Below, in pieces: positions 1-6,304 of a stretch of 7,251 nt of DNA. Within the stretch, counting starts at the first letter, position 1; each line of letters begins with the position of its first letter. Below the pieces are notes generated by a model. That model did no database searches. It was not told the origin of the DNA and saw only the letters and a program-made list of their open reading frames with translations. Position numbers and translations under genes: made by a program. Origin of the DNA: Alphaproteobacteria bacterium (GTDB taxonomy: Bacteria > Pseudomonadota > Alphaproteobacteria > Acetobacterales > Acetobacteraceae); NCBI GenBank assembly GCA_013298245.1, contig JAAFHD010000178.1, positions 1-7,251 of the forward strand, given 5' to 3'.

Positions 1-141
1 CAGCAGCACGCGCAGCTGTTCGGTGGGACGCATCAGGTCACGCAGCACGCCGGCCTGCAGCGCGGCGAAACCGAACAGCGCGATCGCCGCCAGCACCAGC
101 AGCCCGACCCATTCATCCGCGTGCCTGAGGCGCCAGTTCAT
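1..141 (-). CDS. MlaD/MCE-family protein, N-terminal part (cut by window edge)
   Basis: The ATG at 141 opens a frame that runs off the window after 47 residues. It begins MNWRLRHADEW, followed by one hydrophobic helix (about residues 11-30), then LQAGVLRD and the start of a beta-like stretch (LRVLL). A short basic cytoplasmic start, one membrane anchor and a following MCE domain is the usual plan of MlaD-like proteins, which form periplasmic rings that carry lipids between membranes. The MCE domain itself lies outside the window, so the call rests on the N-terminus and on the MlaE-type permease and ABC gene just upstream. Its ATG overlaps the stop of the ABC gene by 4 nt (ATGA), and an AGGAG lies 8 nt before the start. 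An unrelated single-pass protein is possible but unlikely in this context. Confidence 0.75.
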   Translation of the reverse strand, partial: MNWRLRHADEWVGLLVLAAIALFGFAALQAGVLRDLMRPTEQLRVLL

Positions 142-809
142 GCCGCGCGCTCCTGCATGGTGGGCACCAGGCCGCGTGCCGTCAGGCGCAACTGCTGCGC
201 CGCGATGCCGCCGCGTTCACGCCAGCGCGTGGGTGATGTGGTCAGCCACAGGCAGGCCGCGTTGCGTGTCATGGCGATGGCTTGCAGCAGCGGTGCCATC
301 AAGTCAGGCACCGCGCCGCCATCCAGGGGGTTCTCCAGCACCAGCAGCGCAGGTTCGCCCACGAAGGCGCGCACGAGAGCAGCGCGTTGCAACTCCGCGC
401 GGTCGAAATGCGCGGGCATGCCGAGCGGCAGGCCCGGCAGCAGGAAATGCCGCGCCCAGCGCGCCGCCGCTTCGGTGCGCGCGGCGCGCGACGCGCCGTC
501 CTGGAACAGGCCCGGCAGCAGGATGTTTTCGGCCAGTGGCAGATGCGCGAGCCACCCACCACGGAAGAAGCAGCGCCCGATGCGGCCGCGCAGCACATCG
601 CCAGCGTCATCGGCCAAGGCGGCCCAGTTCTGACCAAGAAAGCGTATGCTGCCCGATGCCGGCCGCGACAGGCCGGTCGCGAGATCGGCCAGGGCCGCGA
701 GCGAATGCTCATCATCGCCCAGCACCAAGGCGGTTTCGCCGGCATCCAGGTGCAGCTTTACAGCCATGCCGCCGGGCAGTTCCGCATCGATCTCCAGCGC
801 CGCCGTCAT
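138..809 (-). CDS. ABC transporter ATP-binding-like protein with all catalytic motifs degenerate (pseudo-ATPase)
   Basis: This 223-residue protein has the length and layout of a MlaF-type ABC ATPase and sits between a MlaE-type permease and a MlaD-type protein. The fold can be followed by landmarks: an early strand and loop, GSIRFLGQ (53-60), the segment IGRCFFRGGWLAHL leading to AENILLP, LQRAALVRAF (140-149) and ALLVLENP (154-161). Every catalytic motif is altered. The Walker A position reads GDDEHSL (31-37) with no Lys. The Q-loop Gln is Phe82. The LSGGQ position reads FDRAE (135-139). Walker B ends in Glu-Asn (159-160) in place of Asp-Glu. The H-loop His is replaced in LTTSP (189-193). ATP binding and hydrolysis therefore look lost, though the frame is open and intact. 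Start ATG at 809 overlaps the permease stop by 4 nt; no strong ribosome site precedes it, which fits translational coupling. It could be a structural partner of the permease, or part of a decaying transporter. Confidence 0.8.
   Translation of the reverse strand: MTAALEIDAELPGGMAVKLHLDAGETALVLGDDEHSLAALADLATGLSRPASGSIRFLGQNWAALADDAGDVLRGRIGRCFFRGGWLAHLPLAENILLPGLFQDGASRAARTEAAARWARHFLLPGLPLGMPAHFDRAELQRAALVRAFVGEPALLVLENPLDGGAVPDLMAPLLQAIAMTRNAACLWLTTSPTRWRERGGIAAQQLRLTARGLVPTMQERAA
150..154 (-). promoter_or_regulatory. Ribosome binding site of the MlaD-like gene
   Basis: The minus strand reads AGGAG here, 8 nt before the ATG at 141. It lies inside the last codons of the ABC ATPase-like gene. 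It is the best Shine-Dalgarno match in the transporter module and suggests that the MCE protein is made at higher or more independent levels than the genes before it. Confidence 0.6.
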
Positions 810-1588
810 GCCGCGAAACTCAAGCCGGCGGAGGCGAGCACCACCGCCAGCACGCCGCGCACGAAACCGCGTGGCAGCAGGCGTTCCGTGCCCTCCGCGC
901 CATTGCGGCCGAGGCCGGTCACGGCGGCGATGGCGCCGATCAAGCCGCCGATCACCAGCAACTTCGCGGGCACGATCGCGAAGTCGATCGCACGCATGGC
1001 GCGCAGCACGCCATCCAGCGCTTCGGGCAGCGATTGCGCCTGGCCCGACACCAGCCCCGCCGTGAGAAAGCCGGACAGCAACGCCAGCAGAATGAACACA
1101 ACACCGAGCGTGAAGGCCGCCAGCGCGAAGGCGACGATCATTGGCGTAACCAACAGCAGCATTGGGTCCACGCCCTGAGACGCCAATGCGCGCGCGGTGC
1201 CGTCGCGCTGCATCGCGCCCAATTCTATCATGCCAACCAACCCGCTGCGGCCGAGCAACAGCAAGCCCACCAGCACCGGCACCAATTCGCGCACCATCAC
1301 CGTGACGATCACCTGGCCCAGCAGGGCTTGCTGCCCGGCGAAGCCCAGCCACGTCACCGCCTGCACTACCATGCCAAGGCCCAGCACCAGGCCCAGCACG
1401 ATGGTGGCCGGCAGCGCACCCAGCACCGCTTGTGTCAGGCGTCGGCGGAACTCCGCACGCGCGGGCACTGACCAGCTGGCCGGCCGCACCGCGATACGCG
1501 CGGCATGCGCGGATACCGCCAGCGTTTCCAGCAGCGTCAGCATGCGCGCGCGGGTGAAGCGGCCAATGCGGGCGAGGGCGCGCCTCAC
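806..1588 (-). CDS. MlaE-family ABC transporter permease (MCE system)
   Basis: This 260-residue inner-membrane protein has about five hydrophobic segments (roughly 57-80, 86-115, 143-175, 205-225, 243-258). It shows the MlaE family core: RELVPVLVGLLLLGR (100-114), IELGAMQ (121-127) and GVDPMLLLVTPMIVA (139-153). MlaE dimers pass phospholipid between the membrane and the MlaD ring. The family stretch that normally reads close to EQIDALEVMG is here DGTARALASQG (129-139), so the region that touches the ATPase is diverged, in step with the degenerate ABC partner. I chose the GTG at 1588 because it overlaps the sensor gene's stop by 4 nt (GTGA) and has a weak AGG 6 nt upstream. The ATG at 1543 would give 245 residues but has no ribosome site. 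Its stop overlaps the ATG of the ABC gene. Confidence 0.88.
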   Translation of the reverse strand: MRRALARIGRFTRARMLTLLETLAVSAHAARIAVRPASWSVPARAEFRRRLTQAVLGALPATIVLGLVLGLGMVVQAVTWLGFAGQQALLGQVIVTVMVRELVPVLVGLLLLGRSGLVGMIELGAMQRDGTARALASQGVDPMLLLVTPMIVAFALAAFTLGVVFILLALLSGFLTAGLVSGQAQSLPEALDGVLRAMRAIDFAIVPAKLLVIGGLIGAIAAVTGLGRNGAEGTERLLPRGFVRGVLAVVLASAGLSFAA

Positions 1589-3891
1589 ATGGCACCTGCC
1601 AGCAGAAAGCTGCGCTGGATGCCGATGCGCGGCATGTGGAAGCTGCCGCGCGGGCGGAACAAGAAGTGGTCCTGGCAGGCGCTGTGGAAGGCCTCGCTGG
1701 CCTGGATGCCGCCTTCGGGCGCGGTCTGCGCGAGGTGTTCGGCCATGCGCACCGCATCGCCCCAGAGGTTGAACAGCGCAGCACCCGGTGCGGCCGCGAC
1801 CGGCGTGCCGATGGCGATGCCGAGGTCGATGCCGATCCGAAAGCGCGGTGCCTCGCCGGCTTCCTCCAGGATGCGCGTGGCGGCCGGCCGGAGAGCCAAC
1901 GCGAAGGCCGCGATGCGGGCGGCTGATTGCGCCGGCGTCTCGCGCGCATCGATGCCAGAGGCGGCGATGAACTGGTCCGCGAGCAATGCCAGGAAGGGCA
2001 GTTCCGCATCGCTTGCAGCGTCCTTCGCCGCCGCTGCGATGCGCTGCATCAGCGTGGCGCCATCGCCGCCAGGTGTGGCGCGGCCGAGTGCCAGCGGGTC
2101 CGAAAACCGTGCCAACAGCACGGCGCATTGCGGGAATACTTCTGCTTGCAAGCCCTGCGTCATGGCGGCGGGCAGGCTGCGTCGCGCGGGCGCGGCTTGC
2201 GTGGGCGTCGCACGCACAGCTGGCGTTGCGATCGCCGCCAGGCCCTGTGACATGCGCGGGATCAGCAGACGCGCCACCGCGGCCTGGAATTCGCGCGCCT
2301 GGTCGCCGCGTTCGGCCGCATCCTCCACCCAGCAGGCGCCGAGCAGGCGGCCCTTGTGCGTGATCGGTTCGATAGCGACCGCCTGGCTGCCGAGCGGGTG
2401 CAGCCAGACGCGATGCAATTCCGCAAGGCCCGGCACGCGCGCCGCGTCCTCGGCGGTGACGCGCGCGCCCTTGTCGAGCAGCGCGAAGAAGGCGGGCAAT
2501 TCGTCGCGCAGCAATTCCGCACCTGCGATGTGGCCGCCGCCGGCGGCCTCGAAGGCATCCTCACAGGTCAGGCGGCGCGCATTGTCCGACAGGCGCCAGA
2601 TGCTGGCGCGGCGCGCGCGGCAGATGAGTGCCAGGCGCTCACACAGCATGGGCGGCACCGGTTGCGCGGGGTCGAACACCGCGGGCGATGCGGCGAGTTC
2701 CGAAAACGCCTGGGATTGCGCGGCGATGGAGGCGCTTTCGCGCGCGATGCGGCGCGCCGCGCGATCGGCGCGTAGGCCCTGGCGCACCAGCACCACCGCC
2801 AATCCCAGCGCCAGCACAACGATGCCGAGTGAGAGCAGCAATGCGTTGCGATTGGTCGCGTTGACGAAGCCGGTGAAATCGCTTTCGGGCACCGTCACCA
2901 CCACCTGCCAGCCGAGCCCGTTTCCCGGCCCGATCGGGTCGGCCAGGATGATGTGGCGCTCACCATCGATGGTCTCGACCGTGTGCAGGCTGGGGGCAAG
3001 GCGCATGCGGTCATAGGCGCGCGCGAGCACCGGGTCGCCCAACGCATCCAGACGGCGCGCGGCGACGCCTGTGGGTGTTTCCTCGAGCATCGCCGCACTG
3101 TCCGGGTGCGCCACGACCCGGCCGGTGCGATCCACGATCACCGCGCGACCGCGTTGGCCGATGCGCAGGCCCCGCAGGAATTCCGACAATGCGGGCAGGG
3201 CGATGTCGAAGCCCACGACGCCGCGCACCGCGCCATCGGGCGCGCGTATTGCGTAGCTGGCGGTCACACCCGGCTGGCGCGTTTCGAAAAAGATGTAGAG
3301 GTCTGTCCAGACCAGGCTCTGCGCCGCCGCGGCACTGGTGAACCAGGGGCGTTGGCGTGGTTGGAAATTGTTCTCGGCGATGTCTTCCAGAAGTGTCGCG
3401 GTGCCGGCCATGTTGGTGGTGGTGCGCACCAGGCGGCGGGGCGTGCCATCGAAGATGCGCAAGGTGCGGAAGCTGTCGTCGCCGATGCGACGGAAGCCCA
3501 GGTAGTTGCCCTCCGCATCGGCCGCCAGGAACTGGAAACCCTGCGGCAATTCGCTGGTGATGCCGCGCAGATAGGCTTCCAGCTGCGGGCTGCGCGCCTC
3601 GCGAAGCGTGGTCGGTTCCACATAGGCTGCGGCGATGCGCGTGGCGCGCGCCATGGGATCCAGAAAGGCGCCGATCTCGGCCTCCACGCGCTGGTGCAGC
3701 GTCGCGAGCAGTTCATCGGTCAGCGCCAGCGCGCCGCGCCGGTTGGCGTCGAAGCTGTACAGCGCGATGGCGAGGATGGCGGCGATGATACCCGCAACAC
3801 CGGCCAACGGCAGGACCACGCGCAGCAATGCGCGGCGGCGACGGCGCCGATCCTCCAGCAGGATCAGCCCGGCATCCGCCGCCACGGTCAT
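1585..3891 (-). CDS. Membrane sensor: dCACHE, GAF and degenerate class III cyclase domains
   Basis: This 768-residue protein has a basic N-terminus, a transmembrane helix (about 21-45), a periplasmic double-CACHE domain (about 60-335), a second transmembrane helix (about 348-370), a linker helix, a GAF domain (about 410-545), a Pro/Ala linker (555-575) and a cyclase-like domain (about 580-768). The CACHE part has R181-x-W183-F184, Y199 and D229, close to the amino-acid-binding pattern of this family. The cyclase part is recognised by FRIGIDLG (684-691), FNLWGDAV (707-714), IQASEAF (729-735) and FRPRG (745-749). Where the first metal-binding Asp belongs there is Arg595; D639 and D712 remain; the catalytic Asn and Arg positions hold Arg715 and His719. 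Cyclase activity is therefore unlikely. The ATG at 3891 overlaps the preceding stop by 4 nt, and the stop overlaps the permease GTG by 4 nt. It may control the transporter by contact or ligand sensing; that role is inference. Confidence 0.85.
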   Translation of the reverse strand: MTVAADAGLILLEDRRRRRRALLRVVLPLAGVAGIIAAILAIALYSFDANRRGALALTDELLATLHQRVEAEIGAFLDPMARATRIAAAYVEPTTLREARSPQLEAYLRGITSELPQGFQFLAADAEGNYLGFRRIGDDSFRTLRIFDGTPRRLVRTTTNMAGTATLLEDIAENNFQPRQRPWFTSAAAAQSLVWTDLYIFFETRQPGVTASYAIRAPDGAVRGVVGFDIALPALSEFLRGLRIGQRGRAVIVDRTGRVVAHPDSAAMLEETPTGVAARRLDALGDPVLARAYDRMRLAPSLHTVETIDGERHIILADPIGPGNGLGWQVVVTVPESDFTGFVNATNRNALLLSLGIVVLALGLAVVLVRQGLRADRAARRIARESASIAAQSQAFSELAASPAVFDPAQPVPPMLCERLALICRARRASIWRLSDNARRLTCEDAFEAAGGGHIAGAELLRDELPAFFALLDKGARVTAEDAARVPGLAELHRVWLHPLGSQAVAIEPITHKGRLLGACWVEDAAERGDQAREFQAAVARLLIPRMSQGLAAIATPAVRATPTQAAPARRSLPAAMTQGLQAEVFPQCAVLLARFSDPLALGRATPGGDGATLMQRIAAAAKDAASDAELPFLALLADQFIAASGIDARETPAQSAARIAAFALALRPAATRILEEAGEAPRFRIGIDLGIAIGTPVAAAPGAALFNLWGDAVRMAEHLAQTAPEGGIQASEAFHSACQDHFLFRPRGSFHMPRIGIQRSFLLAGAM

Positions 3892-4178
3892 TCGCGCAGC
3901 GCCCGGGGGTTCGAGACGACGAGGCGCGCGCGTGCATCGGCGCGCAGCGCGGCCAAGGTGGCGGCATGATCATGTAAGCCAGCGCGGATCCCAGCTGCCA
4001 GGCCCGGCGCGCATTGTGACGTGGCTGCGTCCACGCCGAGCCGCGCGGCCACTTCCATCGCGCGCACCACCATGCGCGCATCCAACTGCAAGACGGGCGG
4101 TAGCGCGGGCAGGATGCGGTCCAGCATCACCGCGCGCGCGGTGGCCAGAAGGTTTGCGGCATCAGGCGGTTCCTGCAC
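3888..4178 (-). CDS. DUF6285-like small protein, partner of the acyl-CoA kinase
   Basis: This 96-residue soluble, Ala-rich helical protein matches the family of small proteins (DUF6285) that usually follow phosphotransferase and acyl-CoA dehydrogenase genes. It shows the typical start (MQEPPDAANLLATAR), a middle helix with LDARMVVRAMEV, and the typical end IRAGLHDH ... LRADARARLVVSNPRAL. The biochemical role is not known to me for the family. By size and position it resembles LvaB, a small protein acting with the kinase LvaA in levulinate catabolism, but I cannot show homology here. The start is GTG at 4178, supported by a GGAG 7 nt upstream; it overlaps the kinase stop by 17 nt. Its own stop overlaps the sensor start (ATGA), which joins the catabolic genes to the transporter genes. 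At 96 residues it is somewhat short for the family as I remember it. Confidence 0.75.
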   Translation of the reverse strand: MQEPPDAANLLATARAVMLDRILPALPPVLQLDARMVVRAMEVAARLGVDAATSQCAPGLAAGIRAGLHDHAATLAALRADARARLVVSNPRALRE

Positions 4179-5095
4179 GCAGGTGCTCCGTCATTTCCAG
4201 TGCGTCGAATTCCAACTCTGGCACCATATGGCCGGTCAATGCGAGTTCGAGTGATGTCTCGCGCCCAGACAAATGGCGCGCGGCCTGGCCCGCTGCGATG
4301 ATCGCCCAGCGGATGGTCGCGGCCAGCTGCCAATGGCGCACGATTGCGGCATCCGGGCGCCAGCCGGCTTCAGCGGCGTAGCCGTCCAGGAAGGCATCCA
4401 GCGGGCCGATGCCGCCGGCTTCCAGCGCGTCCTGTCCGAAGCACCAGCATCGGGCGGTGAACCAGCCGAGATCCTCATGCGGATCACCCCAGGCGGCGAA
4501 TTCCCAATCCAGCACGGCGGTGATGCGACCGTTGTCGATCATGATGTTGCCGCTGCGGAAATCGCGATGGCACAACACCGGCGCGCGTGCCGCGGGCGGG
4601 TGGGTTTCGAGGAAGCGCAGCGCCCATTCCAGCTGAGGGCGTGGGCGGCCCAGCGTGTCGATGCGCGCGCGCATCTCGGCGATGAAGGCGGGCATGGCGG
4701 TGCACGCGCGCGAGTTCGCGCCCATGCGCGGCGGTCAGCGCTGCATCGCCGCCCGCAGCGGCCGCGCGCTTGGCATTGGCGTGCCCGGATGCTTGGCCGG
4801 TGACGCGGCGCATCACGAAGAAGGGCGCGCCTGTGATGCTGGCGTCTTCGCAGAGGCGCAGCGGTTCGGGCACGGTAACTCCCGCCGCATGCGCGGCCTG
4901 CAGCAGCGCGAATTCCTGCGCGCGCGTCAGGCTTTCGGGCAGCGTCGCGGCATTGTCGGTGCGCAGCACCCAGGCTTCGGGCGTGCCATCGCGTTCGACA
5001 TCCAGCGCCCAGTTCTGCTGGATGGCGCCGCCCGAGAGCCGCGCCATGTGGGTGATGCGCGCGCCAAGCCAGGCCTCCAGCCGCGCCTTATCCAT
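4162..5095 (-). pseudogene. Phosphotransferase (APH-fold, ACAD10/11- or LvaA-like kinase), frameshifted
   Basis: Two frames together make one kinase. From ATG 5095 to about 4700 the frame encodes the N-lobe: LSGGAIQQNWAL (20-31), WVLRTDN (42-48), EFALLQAAHAAGVTVPEPL (61-79), GAPFFVMRRVTG (89-100), ending near GRELARVH (125-132). From about 4692 to 4162, shifted by one base, the C-lobe follows: PAFIAEMRARID, LEWALRFLE, the catalytic loop LCHRDFRSGN (Asp codon 4563-4561), VLDWEFAAWGDPHEDLGWF (metal Asp codon 4509-4507) and the ARCWCFG segment. Key residues are kept in both parts. Besides the frame change, about 16-20 residues usual between the LARVH helix and the next helix are missing, so a deletion of 3n+2 bases fits. 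The family phosphorylates hydroxyacyl-CoA in 4-hydroxy acid catabolism. The start overlaps the dehydrogenase stop by 8 nt, after a GGGGTG sequence. An assembly error is the main alternative. Confidence 0.8.
4186..4189 (-). promoter_or_regulatory. Ribosome binding site of the DUF6285-like gene
   Basis: The minus strand reads GGAG here, 7 nt before GTG at 4178. It decides in favour of this GTG start, which lies inside the end of the kinase gene, because no in-frame ATG early in the protein would keep the conserved first helix. Confidence 0.55.
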
Positions 5096-6293
5096 GCGCA
5101 CCCCAGGCGAAGAAGTCGCGCCCGCGTGCGCGCAATTCCTGCGCGAGCACCATGCGATGTACCTCCGATGCGCCATCCACAAGGCGCGCCTGGCGGGCGT
5201 AGCGGTACATCCATTCGACCGGCGTGTCCTTGGAATAGCCCCTCGCACCCAGCAATTGCAGCGCGGTGTCGGCGGCCTTGTGCAGCGCATCGGCGGCGAT
5301 GATTTTGGCCATGGAGATGTCCTGCTTGGCACGGTCGCCCTGGTCCAGCTTCCAGGCCGCGCGCATGGTCAGCATGCGCGAGATATCCAGTTGCAGTGCG
5401 GCCTCGCCCATCAGCGTCTGTACGCTTTCGCGGTCGGCGAGCTTCATGCCGAAGGAGGTGCGGCTTTCGATATGCGCCTGCGCGATTTCGAGCGCGCGGC
5501 GGCCCATGCCGGTCCAGCGCATGCAGTGCGTCAGCCGCGCGGGGCCGAGCCGAATCTGCGCCATCTTCAGCCCGTCGCCCACGCCCATCAGCAGGTTTTC
5601 GTCCGGGATTTCCAGGCCGTCGAATTCCAGCTCGCAATGCCCGCCATGCTCCTCCGGGCCCATGATCGGGATGCGGCGGATGATGCGCCAGCCGGGCTGG
5701 TCCTTGTGGAAGAGGAAGGCCGAGAGGCCCTTGCGCGCGTCATCGCTGGTGCGCGCGAGGATGATGAAATGCGTCGCTTCGCCGGCGCCGGTGATGAACC
5801 ATTTGCGGCCGTGAATCTGCCACCTGTCATTGCCCACGCGCTCGGCGCGCGTGTAGGTCTGGCCAGGGTCAGAACCCGCGCCACCAGGCTCGGTCATGGC
5901 GAAGGCGGATTGCACCTCGCCATCGATCAGCGGCTGCAGCCACCAGGTTTTCTGCGCGGGTGTGGCGACGCGTTCCATCACCATCATGTTCCCGTCATCG
6001 GGCGCTGCGCTGTTGAAGACGACGGGGCCGAAGATGGAGCGGTTCATCTCCTCATAGCAGGCGGCCATGCCGGTGAAGGGCAGTTCGCCACCGCCGCGTT
6101 CGCGCTTGGATTGCAAGGCCCAGAGGCCGGCGGCCTTGGCCTCTGCGCGCAGTTCGCGCAGCAGCGTGGGCGCGATATTTTCGTGTTCATCGTAGCTGGC
6201 GCGATCGGCCTCCAGCGGGATCAGCCGGTCCTGCACGAAATCGCGCACGCGCTTGCGGATGGCGTCCAGTTCGGGGGCGAGAGCAAAATCCAT
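5088..6293 (-). CDS. Acyl-CoA dehydrogenase, ACAD10/11-like
   Basis: This complete 401-residue flavoenzyme has the usual three parts: an N-terminal helical domain (1-125), a beta domain with the FAD/substrate signature FAMTEPGGAGSD (131-142) and WFITGAG (165-171), and a C-terminal helical domain with RTSFGMKL (278-285) and LLGARGY (347-353). At the position of the catalytic Glu of medium-chain enzymes it has Asp373 in VDGASEVH, as in the ACAD10/ACAD11-type subgroup. That subgroup works next to or fused with an APH-type kinase and removes phosphate from 4-phospho-acyl-CoA to give an enoyl-CoA. The gene sits directly before such a kinase, so the same role is likely, though ordinary alpha,beta-dehydrogenation of a branched or hydroxylated acyl-CoA cannot be excluded. 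The ATG at 6293 is 9 nt after the SDR stop, with AGGA overlapping that stop codon. Expected cofactor FAD, cytoplasmic, electrons to ETF. Confidence 0.92.
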   Translation of the reverse strand: MDFALAPELDAIRKRVRDFVQDRLIPLEADRASYDEHENIAPTLLRELRAEAKAAGLWALQSKRERGGGELPFTGMAACYEEMNRSIFGPVVFNSAAPDDGNMMVMERVATPAQKTWWLQPLIDGEVQSAFAMTEPGGAGSDPGQTYTRAERVGNDRWQIHGRKWFITGAGEATHFIILARTSDDARKGLSAFLFHKDQPGWRIIRRIPIMGPEEHGGHCELEFDGLEIPDENLLMGVGDGLKMAQIRLGPARLTHCMRWTGMGRRALEIAQAHIESRTSFGMKLADRESVQTLMGEAALQLDISRMLTMRAAWKLDQGDRAKQDISMAKIIAADALHKAADTALQLLGARGYSKDTPVEWMYRYARQARLVDGASEVHRMVLAQELRARGRDFFAWGAHG

Positions 6294-6300
6294 GCTGCGA

Positions 6301-6304
6301 TCCT
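6301..6304 (-). promoter_or_regulatory. Ribosome binding site of the acyl-CoA dehydrogenase gene
   Basis: The minus strand reads AGGA, 7 nt before the ATG at 6293. The motif overlaps the TAG stop of the dehydrogenase/reductase upstream, so a ribosome ending there could start again on the next gene. Confidence 0.5.

Noticed and set aside
23..1471. Long open frame on the plus strand across the MCE, ABC and permease genes
   Set aside because: It is rich in Arg, Ala, His and Gln, shows no domain, and lies opposite genes with clear family motifs. GC-rich DNA gives such frames by chance.
1505..3016. Long plus-strand open frame opposite the sensor gene
   Set aside because: Low-complexity Ala/Arg/Ser composition, no motifs, and full overlap with a well-supported minus-strand gene.
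4690..4725. Programmed ribosomal frameshift in the kinase gene
   Set aside because: I see no slippery heptamer or clear stimulating structure, and the missing residues at the same place fit a deletion better.
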